This document shows positions 23,297-36,391 of a stretch of DNA of 64,000 bases, in pieces (the stretch's first letter is position 1; the number at the start of each line of letters is the position of its first letter). Below the pieces are notes generated by a model. The model did no database searches, was not told the origin of the DNA, and saw only the letters and a program-made list of their open reading frames with translations. Source of the DNA: Paramecium sonneborni (Eukaryota; Ciliophora; Oligohymenophorea; Peniculida; Parameciidae). The position numbers and the translations under genes were made by a program. Location: the NCBI GenBank assembly GCA_905182985.1, contig CAJJDN010000039.1:372001-436000 (forward strand), in the 5' to 3' direction.

Positions 23297-23827
23297 ATGG
23301 AATATAATCAAAATAACTAATATGGATAAGTCTCAGGTTAATAAGGAGGCTATCCTTATCAATAGCCTTATCCATAATAAAATATGTATAACCAACCTTA
23401 AGCTTATCCTAATTATCAATAACCTCCACCATATTTAGACCCAAATATTCCTGTTGGATAACCAGTTAATCAACCCTAATATGGAAACTATTAGTAAGCG
23501 AATATGTAGTAGTATGATATTATAAAATTATAAAGCTAATCTGGTTTTGTACCTAATGGTCCTATATATACAGCAGCACCTATTTTACGTAGTGCTGATG
23601 GAATGAGATTTCCAGTTTAAATTTAATGTCCATATTGTAATCAGAGCTGTGTCACAAGAATTGAACATAGAGTTGGTGATGGCACAATATGTGCTTCTAT
23701 TTTAGTTTTAATATTTTGCTGGCCCTTATTCTGGCTTCCTTGCTGTTTATAAGACTGTTAAGATAGAGTTCATATTTGTACTCATTGTCAAAAATGTGTT
23801 GGAAAGAAAAAGTATGAAGTTTGTTGA
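23297..23827 (+). CDS. LITAF-domain membrane-associated protein 2
   Basis: 176 residues, intronless. N-terminus Gln/Pro/Tyr-rich; the LITAF domain reads CPYCNQSCVTRIEHR, hydrophobic ILVLIFCWPLFWLPCC, and HICTHCQKCVGKKKYEVC. Starts 95 bp after copy 1. All four predicted zinc ligands are present. Probable role: endosomal membrane adaptor, by family. Confidence 0.9.
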
Positions 23828-23876
23828 CGACTTGATTATTAATATATTAAATTAAAATTCATTCTAATCAATTTTC

Positions 23877-24493
23877 ATGTATTCATTAGGATTCGATTAA
23901 TTTTAAGATAACTTATAAATTGAATTGTTATAAATTTATTAAGAAATCTTGCCAATTAATAATTAATATAGTTAATTCGAACCTTATGAAGAGTAGTTCC
24001 GAGATTCTTAATCAAATTACTGTATGCTAAACCAATACTGAATTATAAAAACCTACTTTAGTGAATTTAGCTCAAAGTGCATTCGTGAGTTCACCTTTAT
24101 AAACAAATATTCTCTCTCGATCTCTGCCTATTACTCCAAACAATGGAGATCAGCAAGTTGATTTAATTCTAGAAATAGGTTTACCTAAAGTATTTACAAG
24201 AGGAATGACTAAGTATTGATTTTATAAAAAAATAATATAGAAATGATTACTTGACAACAGCTAATGGTAAAAAAACAAATTAAGAAATCTTCTGCAATAA
24301 CTGTTAAAGAATTAATATGAGTAGACTTGAAACTGAATATGGAATAGGGGCTATCCAAGTTACCTGTTTACTAATTTTCCTATTTTGGCCCCTGTGTTGG
24401 TTGCCTTGTGTTCTAAAATCGTGTAAAGACATTATCCATTACTGTCCATTTTGTAATTAAATTGTGGGAAGAACTCCATTTACATTCTGTTGA
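23877..24493 (+). CDS. LITAF-domain membrane-associated protein 3
   Basis: About 182 residues if introns 24022-24061 (40 nt, long for this genome, less certain) and 24213-24240 (28 nt) are removed. Unlike its neighbours the N-terminus is not Pro/Tyr-rich (MYSLGFDQFQDNLQIELLQ). The LITAF domain is FCNNCQRINMSRLE, hydrophobic IQVTCLLIFLFWPLCWLPC, and HYCPFCNQIVGRTPFTFC. Both CxxC pairs are retained. It begins 49 bp after copy 2. Confidence 0.82.
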
Positions 24494-25402
24494 TTTTTAT
24501 GTCGTTTGTTACTTAATTAATAACAATTAGAATTCATTCTTGAGGCCATCTAAGATGCTTAATCAATAAAGACAAGATATATTTTATCACTTCCTTTTTT
24601 TTATTCTGGTTTTAAGAATGAATGTGATCTAGATAAGAACTATAAGAGAAAAAAATATAAAAATTTGATGTATCCTTATAGTACTAGATTTCATGCCCCT
24701 AAATTATTACTATAAATGCATTTATCAACAAGTTCAAATATGATTGCTTAAAAATTTGAAATTTAAAAATCTTATACAATAAATAACTTTAGGTCATAAC
24801 TTTTAGAAAATTCTTTTTTTTTTTTTAGGTACAATTTATATGATTGATTTTCATATTTTTTATAACTTTCATGCCTATTATCAAACTTTGCTAAATAATT
24901 TATATAACATATAATTTTTAATGGTTATATTTGTAAAAAAGTTTGTCTATTTTTATGAGATTTTCAGCTTGATTTATATCTATTCTTACAGTATTGAATA
25001 TTTAAATTTATAAATAACTATTTATTTTTACTGAAGAATAATGAAATGATTATAGAATTATAAATATAAATCAATTTTAGTATAGATTTTTTCTCTAATA
25101 ATCAGCTTCAATTATATTTAATATTTATTTATTTTATAATCATAATGAAAATTCATATTCTTTAGAATCTTTCTTTTTTTACAAATGGATGACTTTTTTT
25201 TAAATTTTTACTAATAATTTATATTAATATTTGCTATTCAACTAAAAATAAAATCAAACACAATTTAATTTTTTTTATATAAAAAAATTAAATTGAATTA
25301 ATTAATTTGTATAATGAATAAGAACAATCCATAAATTTTTATGGAATAAACTCTTTATATGCTTGTAATAATTTTGAGTTTGATCATTAATTACTTGAAC
25401 AA
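24494..25402. other. Gap in the LITAF array, no gene supported
   Basis: A plus-strand run of about 100 codons without TGA follows copy 3 but has no ATG near its beginning and no homology I recognise, so it is treated as chance. The segment is the longest spacer inside the array and could mark a lost copy. An alternative upstream start for copy 4 at 25314 would need an unverified intron. Confidence 0.5.
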
Positions 25403-25877
25403 ATGGAATAAAATGCAGCTTGTCAAGCTTATCCTGCCTTTGATGAAAAACAAAATTAATAATTAGGATAGTAATATCAATATCCAAAAGAATAAACTAA
25501 CATTCCTGTTGGTCACCCAAATTAATAATACATACCAGTTTAGTAGCAATAGCCATTCATGAGTAATATGTATATTTGATAAAGATCCTCAATAAGTAGT
25601 CTTGTAACCTATAATAATTCAACAAGTTAGAAGAAGTAATGCTGAAGGATGTTCTTATCCAACAGATATATTGTGTCCATATTGTCAAAAACCTGTATAG
25701 ACTCTGATTGAATTTAATTCAGGATGTAATACATGGTTAGCTTGCTTATTGCTGTTTTTATTTTTCTTGCCTTTATTCTTTTTACCATTTTGCTTAGAGG
25801 AATGTTAAGATAAAATTCACAAATGTCCAAATTGTGGCAAAAAAGTTGGAAAAAAAAAATATAAGATGTGCTGTTGA
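25403..25877 (+). CDS. LITAF-domain membrane-associated protein 4
   Basis: About 150 residues with one 22-nt intron (25563-25584). The N-terminus is Gln/Pro/Tyr-rich and shares NIPVGHPNQQ with the NIPVGQPVNQ of copy 2. Domain: CPYCQKPVQTLIEF, hydrophobic WLACLLLFLFFLPLFFLPFC, and HKCPNCGKKVGKKKYKMCC. Start chosen at MEQNAACQAYPAF; an upstream ATG at 25314 is possible. Confidence 0.84.
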
Positions 25878-25926
25878 TTGTAATTAGTCCTATATTTTTA
25901 ATTATTATCATATAAATACCTATTAA

Positions 25927-26412
25927 ATGTAATATCATAATTCTTAACAACCTGGTATTAATCCAGATTATAACTATAATTAACAACCTTAACAATAATA
26001 ATAATATGGAACTAATGTCTAAAATTATCCAACAGTTCAATAAGGGGGGCAATATATTCCATAATAACAATAATAATCACCTTCAGGATAACTTGGATAC
26101 AACCAGGGTTAATAATATATTTATGGAGCTCCTATGGGAATGGCTCCAGGAATGCCTATGAAACTTCCAAGAACCGCAGATGGGGTTAGATTTCCAGTTG
26201 AAATAGAATGTCAATTTTGCAAACGAAATACAAAAACAAGGATTGAATATTAATCAGGATAAAATGTTTGTTGTTGTTCTTGTTTGTTACTATTTACTAT
26301 TCCTATATTGGCATTTCTGCCTTGTATTATGAATTCTTAAAAAGATGTTGTGCATTATTGCACTTAGTGTAATCATTAAGTTGGCTATACAGAAAAAAAG
26401 GTATGTGAATGA
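25927..26412 (+). CDS. LITAF-domain membrane-associated protein 5
   Basis: 161 residues, intronless, starting 49 bp after copy 4. Gln/Tyr/Pro-rich N-terminus, a Gly/Met-rich linker (APMGMAPGMPMKLPR), then CQFCKRNTKTRIE, hydrophobic CSCLLLFTIPILAFLPC, and HYCTQCNHQVGYTEKKVC. The RSADGMRFPVQIQ of copy 2 and RTADGVRFPVEIE of copy 5 are alike, so these two are probably the closest pair. Confidence 0.9.
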
Positions 26413-26489
26413 TATGAATGTTTATAAATGGACTTGTATAGGATAATTATCTTCATATATAAATATATCTTATTTCAATTATTATAATT

Positions 26490-27765
26490 ATGAGATAAAG
26501 ATAAACATATTAACCGAATTATCTTCAGATCTCCCAACAAGAAAAAACTAAAAGAAATGCACACTCTTATGGAAAGGAATTAAAAACACCTGATTCTATT
26601 AAACCTTTAAGTGCTTTAATGAATTTGAGACTATTCCTATATAAAACCAAACAAAAATTAGAATATAAATAGGCGAGCCAATTTACAAGGCACGATCCTT
26701 TAGTAAAAGAATAGCCTTCTTTTTTATATAATAAATTACAAATAGAATAGGATAATCAAATAAAATTTTAAGCTTTTTTAGATGGTGATTTGTAAGCTGA
26801 TGAATATTTGACTCTATAAAATTATAAGAGATTATATAAAATAACTAAGAATGATAATGGATCATTTGATAACTCTAATGATGATGTACCTTATTTAACT
26901 TAAAGGGAAAGTGCTTTAAAAAAGTTAAAAGAGAGAATCATTCATAGGCATAATATGAATAAAAGAAAAAGAGGTTCGGAAATAAGTAGCTAAATGGATA
27001 CTTCCAAATGTGATACTCCTAGTTTATAATTAGCCAAATAACTAAAAAAAGTTATAATAAGAAAACACATGAATAAAATAAATGAAGAATTAACAGCGTA
27101 TTATTTATTTATTATTTAGAGAAAATACTCTAAGAAATCTAAAAATGGTTTAGAATGCAGACTTTGCTGTTAAATAACTTCAAGAAACATTTGAACAAGA
27201 TAAATCTATTTAGAGTAGCATTTAAAAAAAAATAAATTCAACTAAGCATTTGAAAATAATTACAAGAAGAAATAAAACAGAAATAGGATAGGATAATTAA
27301 GATAGCAGAATTTAGTTGAGCAATGAAATAGCTCATATGGCAAACAAAACAATTTTTGAATAACAAGATATAAATAAATAGAAATAATTAAAACCAAAGA
27401 CTCTCAAATTTTCAAACGCAAAAATGAACTAAATATTTTTACAGAAATCCTAATAATCATTTCAAGATTAAAGAAAATGTGTAACTGATAGATCTCAATA
27501 ATCCTATATTTAGAAAAATAACTCTAAGTAGAAATTGCATTATTAAGGGGAAGAAAAATTAGAAGAAAGAGATGATTCCGCTGAATCGAGCCTTTGTTCT
27601 TTATTTGAAAAAAAGATCAATCATTTATATAATTAAAGTATTCTATTAAAAAAAAATATTTCAACTAAAGACAGCTTGATCAAAAGAATAAAACATATGC
27701 AAAGCTTTAATTTAATTGTAGGAGAAGCAGTTCAAACAAACAATCAAAAATTATATTAAATTTGA
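26490..27765 (+). CDS. Lys/Gln-rich coiled-coil-like protein, unknown
   Basis: 417 residues with one 22-nt intron (27098-27119). The sequence is basic and helical (RESALKKLKERIIHRHNMNK, KLKKVIIRKHMNKINEEL), with disordered Gln/Ser stretches and no membrane, signal or catalytic motif. The end reads KRIKHMQSFNLIVGEAVQ. Composition fits a cytoskeletal or nucleic-acid-associated structural protein; no family recognised. Confidence 0.76.
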
Positions 27766-28624
27766 ATTTATAGTATATATTTATTCTATTTGTGTAGTTG
27801 AATTCACTTTTTTTTCAATTAACCCAAAAATGTTAAGATTGATTAGCATTCTTTCACTAAAGATCATTTTCTTTGCTGAAAAATTGTTGAGACAAGAAAT
27901 TTAAAAAGCCATATCCAGGAGAGTTAATGTATTATTTTTACCAAGATGGTATTTATAATAAAATAATAAATGGTGTATTAAAAAAAAATAATAGTATTTC
28001 TAATTTTGTTTTAAATATAGCTATCTGATCTTAGATTAATTATAAAAATTTCTAAATTTGGGAATTAAAATTCTTTAGAATTAAATTGTGCATTAAATTA
28101 TTTGCAATCCAAATCTAAAGACTAATAATCCATAATTTTGATTTTAGAGAAAAAAATCAAGCCCCAACAATTATTATTTACAATAATTAATATTTAATTA
28201 CAAATTAATTTGATTTCATAATTGATTATTTTTTGATTTTAGTTAGTAGTATGTTTTTTCATGGAAAAAAAGATTTTAGAGAAATGAATTTCTAGATTAA
28301 TGAACAGTTAAATATTTTCTCAATTATATAACTTACAAAAATATTTTAATGATATAATTTTGAATTGTTTTTTGTTTTAATAGTTGTTTATATAAATTCA
28401 AAGATAACTAAAATTAAGATAATAAATAGTTCATTCTTCGTTGGAATTATTGTATTTAATGAGAAGGGAGAGAGTTTGTATTAAAATTTGAGTGCAAATA
28501 TTGGAATAATAATGAATCTAAAAGTTTTTGATAATAATAAAGTAGTATAAGACAATTAGAAAGGTTAGATTATATATCAGGTATTTATGTTCTGATTTGA
28601 AGATTTAATTTAAATAAATTAATT
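27766..28624. other. Intergenic spacer
   Basis: AT-rich, no protein-like frame in either strand. It must contain the ATP synthase alpha promoter; no recognised element was seen. Confidence 0.55.
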
Positions 28625-30369
<1,745 letters not shown>

Positions 30370-30416
30370 TCAATTACAAAAAAATAATACATTATATAAA
30401 ATAATAATTTATTAAA

Positions 30417-31466
30417 ATGTCAATTGTATTTGCATAATTAAGATAATTGCGTTATGGTTATTCCCTATATGTGACTGGAAATTGCAATGAATTAGGATGC
30501 TGGAATCCTGAAAAAGCAATTTAATTGAATTATAATGAGATTGATCTGTGGAAATGTGAAGTTGAAATTAAAAGTGAGAATGCAGTTGAATATAAGTACT
30601 TTGTTGCAAAAACAAATAATCCATAATGGGATATTAGATGGGATGAAGGGTAGAACAAAGTTCTAGATAGAACTAAGAGTACTGATTAGTCGAAAATAAT
30701 GACATTTAATATTAGGTATGATTGTCAAGAAGATGCCAATTAAAAGAGGGATTGGAGTCATAGAAAAAACCTTGTTTAAAAATTAATAAAATAGATTAAC
30801 CCTGAAATATTTGGATTGCAAGAAGTACTTGCTCATTAACAAGCAGATTTACTATAAAGTTTTTCAACAAATTATAATTCTATAGGAAGAGGAAGGTAAT
30901 ATAACTTTTGGGATGATGAAGCATGCCCAATTTTTTATGATATGATTAAATATAATTTGATAAAGGCTGAAATATTTTGGTTGTCTGATACTCCAAAGAA
31001 TGCTGGATCTAAGACTTACGGTAATGGATTTCCTCGTATATGTACATACGTTAGTTTATTAAATAAGATGAGCTAAGACATATATCATGTTTACAATGCT
31101 CATTTTGATCATGAACATAAGCAATCACAGGTAAAGTCAGCAGAATAAATAATAAAGCACATTTAATAGTATTGTTCTGCTTAAGATAAAATTATTGTTA
31201 TGGGTGACTTGAATAGTTTACCATTAAGCGATTCAGTGAAGATCTTACAATCACCCATAGGATAAAATTTAAAGTTAGAGAATACAATAGGTGCTTTAGA
31301 AATAGTATTGGCAACATATCACGCATGGTATGGAATGAAATTAGGTATGCATATAGATTATATATTCTTGGGCAATCTTAAGAAAAAGAGTATAATGATC
31401 ATAAATGATTAAATTGAAAAATAATATGCATCAGATCATTTCCCAAAGGTTGTAGTTTTTGAATGA
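30417..31466 (+). CDS. CBM20 starch-binding domain fused to an endonuclease/exonuclease/phosphatase domain
   Basis: 349 residues, intronless. Residues 1-95 match a CBM20 glucan-binding module: LYVTGNCNELGCWNPEKA, NEIDLWKCEVEI, VEYKYFVAK, WDIRWDEG. Residues about 100-345 are an EEP (exonuclease-endonuclease-phosphatase) fold: MTFNIRYD, PEIFGLQEV (catalytic Glu), YNAHFDH, VMGDLNSLP (Asp/Asn pair), GMHIDYIF and YASDHFPKVV (terminal Asp-His). The fold cleaves phosphodiester or phosphate bonds; with CBM20 a phosphorylated glucan or sugar substrate is plausible. No signal peptide, so probably cytosolic. It starts 48 bp after the ATP synthase stop. Confidence 0.88.
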
Positions 31467-31572
31467 GATTTATTTATAATTATAATATTTCTAGAAAATT
31501 ATAATTCATAGTGCGCAATAAGAAGATATTAATTAGAAATAATGGATATATAAAATTTTCATACAAAAGGTA

Positions 31573-34314
31573 ATGGATACACGTCTCAATGAATTAAATA
31601 AATAAATGAGCAAATATATTTATACATTTGGTGATGGCAAAGCTGAAGGCAGTGCAGCAATGAAGAATCTTTTGGGAGGCAAAGGATCAGGATTGGCAGA
31701 AATGAATTTGATTGGCATTCCTGTACCCCCAGGCTTCACAATTACAACAGAAGCTTGCAACTTATACACTAAGAATGGTGCAGAATCCACTTTCGCTCTC
31801 ATCAAGGCTGATGTTGAATAAGCACTTCATCAAGTTGAAGAATTGACCAAGATGGAATTCGGTTCAGCTGAGAATCCTTTACTTGTTTCTGTCAGATCTG
31901 GAGCAAGAGTTTCAATGCCTGGTATGATGGATACAATTCTTAATTTGGGATTAAATGATGTCTCAGTTGAAGGATTGAGTAAGAGAACAAACAACCCAAG
32001 ATTTGCATGGGATTCTTACAGAAGATTCATTCAAATGTTTAGTGACATAGTTTTAGATATGAAGCCAACAACTAAGGAAGACATTGATCCATTTGAAGAA
32101 ATCATCGAAAGTGTCAAACATGCTAAAGGAGTCAAATAAGATACCGAACTTGATGTTGAGGATCTTAAAAGTTTAGTTGTTAAATACAAGGAGGCTGTTA
32201 AAGCAAAAACAGGAAATGATTTCCCATAAGAACCATAATAATAATTATGGAGAGCTATTTAAGCTGTGTTTGATAGTTGGAACAATGATAGAGCCAAATA
32301 CTATAGAATTCTTAACAAAATCCCTGAAGATTGGGGAACTGCAGTTAATGTCTAAGCTATGGTTTTCGGTAACATGGGTAATACTTCAGCTACTGGAGTT
32401 GGATTCACTAGAGATGCATCTACTGGAGAAAATATCTTCAATGGAGAATATTTGATCAACGCTCAAGGAGAAGATGTCGTTGCTGGTATTAGAACACCAT
32501 AATAAATCACCTTGATTGGATCAAAAAGATGGGCTGAATCATAAGGTGTTCAAGAAGATGTTAGAAAAACCTAATTCCCATCATTAGAAGAATCATTACC
32601 TGAAACTTACTTAGAATTGAAGAATGTCTAAGAAAAATTAGAATAGCACTTCAAAGATATGTAAGATATTGAATTCACTATTCAAAATGGAAAATTATGG
32701 TTATTATAATGCAGAAATGGTAAAAGAACAGGTGCTGCCATGGTTCAAATTGCTTGTGATTTATTTAGAGAAGGAAAGATTGATGAAAAGACAGCTCTTA
32801 AAAGAATTGAACCAAATAAATTAGATGAATTATTACATCCAATTTTCACCCCTGAAGCTTTGAAAACAGCTAAATTTGTAGCTAAGGGATTACCAGCATC
32901 CCCAGGTGCAGCATCAGGATAGATAGTTTTCTTTGCTGATGAAGCTAAGAAATTTGCTCAAAGTATTTTAGTTAGAATTGAAACATCTCCAGAAGATTTG
33001 GAAGGTATGAACATTGCTAGAGGTATATTGACAGCTAGAGGAGGTATGACTTCTCATGCTGCAGTTGTTGCAAGAGGTATGGGTAAATGTTGTGTTTGTG
33101 GAGCAGGAGCTTTAAATATTAATTATAAATAAAGAACACTTGAAGTAGGTGGTAAAGTTTATGCTGAAGGAGATTGGATTTCATTAAATGGATCAACAGG
33201 AGATGTTTTTGAAGGCAAATTATAAACATAAGAAGCCTAACTCAGTGGAGATTTTGGTTTAATTATGGATTGGGCTGAAAAATATACTAGAATGTATGTC
33301 AGAACTAATGCAGATACACCAAAAGATGCTTAAGTTGCTAGAAAATTCGGTGCTAAAGGTATTGGATTGACAAGAACTGAACATATGTTCTTTGAAGGTG
33401 AGAGAATCAAAGCTATGAGAGAAATGATTTTGGCATCTGATTTAGCTGGTAGATAATTAGCATTGGCTAAATTATTACCATTCTAAAGAACAGACTTTGA
33501 AGGTATATTCGAAGCTATGAATGGATATGGTGTCACCATTAGATTGTTAGACCCACCCCTTCATGAATTCGTTCCACATGAAACTGCTTAATAATAAGAA
33601 TTAGCATAAGAAATGGGATTGACATTAGAATAAGTTAAGTAAAAAGTACATGAATTAGCTGAATTCAACCCAATGTTGGGACATAGAGGATGCAGATTAG
33701 GAATTACTTATCCCGAGATTACTGAAATGTAAACTAGAGCTATCATTGAAGCAGCTCTTAATATCAAAGCTAAAGGATTGGATGTTAAACCAGAAATTAT
33801 GGTTCCATTAGTTGGTAATGTTAATGAATTAGAACATTAATTGAAAGTTGTTAGAAAAACAGCTGATACAGTATTCAAAGAAAGAAATGACACTATTCAT
33901 TATTTAGTAGGAACTATGATTGAAGTACCAAGAGCTTGTTTAGTTGCTGATTCTATTGGTTAAATTGCTGAATTCTTTTCATTTGGTACTAATGATTTGA
34001 CTTAAATGACACTTGGATTTTCAAGAGATGATGCAGGTAAATTCTTACCATACTATATCAACAATGGAATTTTGAAAGTTGATCCATTCTAAGTTTTGGA
34101 TAGATAAGGAGTTGGAAAGATGGTTGAATTAGCTGTCAAGAATGGAAAATCAACAAATCCAAATTTGAAAGTTGGTATTTGTGGTGAACATGGAGGAGAA
34201 CCATCATCAGTTGAATTCTTCCACATTGTAGGATTAGATTATGTCAGTTGCTCACCTTTCAGAGTTCCAATTGCTAGAGTTGCAGCAGCTATAGCCAATT
34301 TAACCCATGCATGA
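31573..34314 (+). CDS. PPDK: Pyruvate, phosphate dikinase
   Basis: 913 residues from ATG 31573 (902 if ATG 31606 is used), intronless. Interconverts pyruvate, ATP and phosphate with PEP, AMP and pyrophosphate; common in protists with PPi-linked glycolysis. Domains in order: ATP-grasp N-terminus ([43 protein letters not shown]), phosphohistidine domain with [15 protein letters not shown] (catalytic His) and [10 protein letters not shown], and the C-terminal PEP/pyruvate barrel ([63 protein letters not shown] with catalytic Cys). Normal length; all catalytic residues present. Its last 447 nt reappear at 35127 as an assembly duplicate. Confidence 0.97.
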
Positions 34315-35124
34315 GTATTTCATTAAAAAATATATAAATGTTTATTTAATCAATATGTCTGATTTAGACATAGAAGACATTATAAAAAAATCAAAAATAT
34401 ATGTTTTTTGAATTTTTAATATTGTGAAGGTATTAAATAGCCATTTCTTCAATTGTATCATACGAACTATAAACTTAAATAATAAAGAAGTTGAGGGAAA
34501 CTACCTTAAGGTAATAAAATCACTAAATCAATAACCCTTAGTTCTGAATTTAGATCTCGCTAACGTTCTTTTATTCTTAATAAAGATCTTTTATTAATTT
34601 TTATTCAAGGATCTAAGAAATAAGGAGAAGAGGATTAGGATAAAATATATATACATAAATTTAATCTATTTTCATCATAATTTTCAGTGTTGTTGCAATG
34701 ATATTTACAAAACCACAGAATAATAATTAAATTATAATTTTCATAATATTATTATTCCATCAATATCATTTTCTGTTTATTTAAATTCTTCAAAATCAAT
34801 TTAAGCAATTTATAAATGGGATTTTTTATTTTAATATTTCTTAATATTTATAAAGATCAACCAAATCAACAATTAAAGATTTTTAAGATACAAAATAAAA
34901 TAATTAATAATTAATAATTGGGATGTTAATCATTATTATTGAAAGTTTATTTATAAATATTATTTTATAAACCGATTTTTTTCAGCTGGTTTAAGTATAA
35001 AAATTTTTAGCAATATTATAATAATGAAATTAATTCATAATTAAAGAAGCAAATATATTTTAATTTGATAAGTTTTTAATTATTCATCATTCGAATCTCG
35101 TGATTTACGTTTCTTCGTTTATAG
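33868..35124. repeat. Contig-overlap segment 1, first copy
   Basis: Bases 33868-35124 (1257 bp) repeat at 35127-36383 right after the N at 35125, offset 1259. Only one difference was noted: T at 33961 versus C at 35220 (TAA versus CAA, both Gln). Read as an unmerged contig overlap, not biology. Confidence 0.92.
34391..35124 (-). other. First (5'-truncated) assembly copy of the bHLH-like locus
   Basis: Identical to 35650-36383; the stop TGA is at 34391-34393, 76 bp beyond the PPDK stop and on the opposite strand. It runs into the N at 35125. See the entry at 35650-36391. Confidence 0.55.
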
Positions 35125-35126
35125 NG

Positions 35127-35573
35127 ACAGTATTCAAAGAAAGAAATGACACTATTCATTATTTAGTAGGAACTATGATTGAAGTACCAAGAGCTTGTTT
35201 AGTTGCTGATTCTATTGGTCAAATTGCTGAATTCTTTTCATTTGGTACTAATGATTTGACTTAAATGACACTTGGATTTTCAAGAGATGATGCAGGTAAA
35301 TTCTTACCATACTATATCAACAATGGAATTTTGAAAGTTGATCCATTCTAAGTTTTGGATAGATAAGGAGTTGGAAAGATGGTTGAATTAGCTGTCAAGA
35401 ATGGAAAATCAACAAATCCAAATTTGAAAGTTGGTATTTGTGGTGAACATGGAGGAGAACCATCATCAGTTGAATTCTTCCACATTGTAGGATTAGATTA
35501 TGTCAGTTGCTCACCTTTCAGAGTTCCAATTGCTAGAGTTGCAGCAGCTATAGCCAATTTAACCCATGCATGA
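35127..35573 (+). pseudogene. Duplicate 3' end of PPDK created by assembly
   Basis: Reads [14 protein letters not shown] through NLTHA and TGA, identical in protein to the end of PPDK at 31573-34314, with no start or upstream domains. It begins immediately after the N. It is the left end of the next contig and should be merged, not counted as a gene. Confidence 0.9.
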
Positions 35574-36383
35574 GTATTTCATTAAAAAATATATAAATGT
35601 TTATTTAATCAATATGTCTGATTTAGACATAGAAGACATTATAAAAAAATCAAAAATATATGTTTTTTGAATTTTTAATATTGTGAAGGTATTAAATAGC
35701 CATTTCTTCAATTGTATCATACGAACTATAAACTTAAATAATAAAGAAGTTGAGGGAAACTACCTTAAGGTAATAAAATCACTAAATCAATAACCCTTAG
35801 TTCTGAATTTAGATCTCGCTAACGTTCTTTTATTCTTAATAAAGATCTTTTATTAATTTTTATTCAAGGATCTAAGAAATAAGGAGAAGAGGATTAGGAT
35901 AAAATATATATACATAAATTTAATCTATTTTCATCATAATTTTCAGTGTTGTTGCAATGATATTTACAAAACCACAGAATAATAATTAAATTATAATTTT
36001 CATAATATTATTATTCCATCAATATCATTTTCTGTTTATTTAAATTCTTCAAAATCAATTTAAGCAATTTATAAATGGGATTTTTTATTTTAATATTTCT
36101 TAATATTTATAAAGATCAACCAAATCAACAATTAAAGATTTTTAAGATACAAAATAAAATAATTAATAATTAATAATTGGGATGTTAATCATTATTATTG
36201 AAAGTTTATTTATAAATATTATTTTATAAACCGATTTTTTTCAGCTGGTTTAAGTATAAAAATTTTTAGCAATATTATAATAATGAAATTAATTCATAAT
36301 TAAAGAAGCAAATATATTTTAATTTGATAAGTTTTTAATTATTCATCATTCGAATCTCGTGATTTACGTTTCTTCGTTTATAG
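35127..36383. repeat. Contig-overlap segment 1, second copy
   Basis: Repeat of 33868-35124. Its right end passes without a break into the phosphodiesterase 5' region, which shows the true order is PPDK, bHLH-like locus, phosphodiesterase. Confidence 0.92.
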
Positions 36384-36391
36384 GCTTTCAT
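35650..36391 (-). CDS. Putative basic helix-loop-helix-like protein (5' end unresolved)
   Basis: The 3' exons are clear: KRSLLRIKERQRDLNSELRV, LVILLPQ, a 31-nt intron (35733-35763), then VYSSYDTIEEMAIQYLHNIK and NSKNIYF to TGA at 35650-35652. The order of basic/ERxRR-like segment, first helix ending in LLP, loop, and second helix with AIQYLHNI matches a bHLH dimerisation domain. Upstream, SSSPYFLDP is in the same frame but followed by a TGA with no clear intron, so the N-terminus is not modelled; ATG 36391 is only a candidate and lies implausibly close to the phosphodiesterase start at 36407. A bHLH call rests on pattern alone. Confidence 0.42.

Noticed and set aside
24494..24840. Plus-strand run of about 100 codons without TGA after LITAF copy 3
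   Set aside because: No start codon near its beginning and no recognisable protein; with a single stop codon in AT-rich DNA such runs are expected by chance.
34356..34372. TGTCTGATTTAGACA inverted repeat after PPDK, considered as a terminator hairpin
   Set aside because: Five-base arms in AT-rich eukaryotic DNA; ciliate RNA polymerase II does not use intrinsic hairpin terminators and it is not repeated at other genes.
35085..35100. TTCGAATC motif resembling a tRNA B box
   Set aside because: No GG before it, no A box at the right distance and no cloverleaf could be drawn; no tRNA gene is supported anywhere in the window.
35379..35573. Apparent second gene encoding the PPDK C-terminus
   Set aside because: Identical to 34120-34314 and located right after an N; it is an unmerged contig overlap, not a paralogue.
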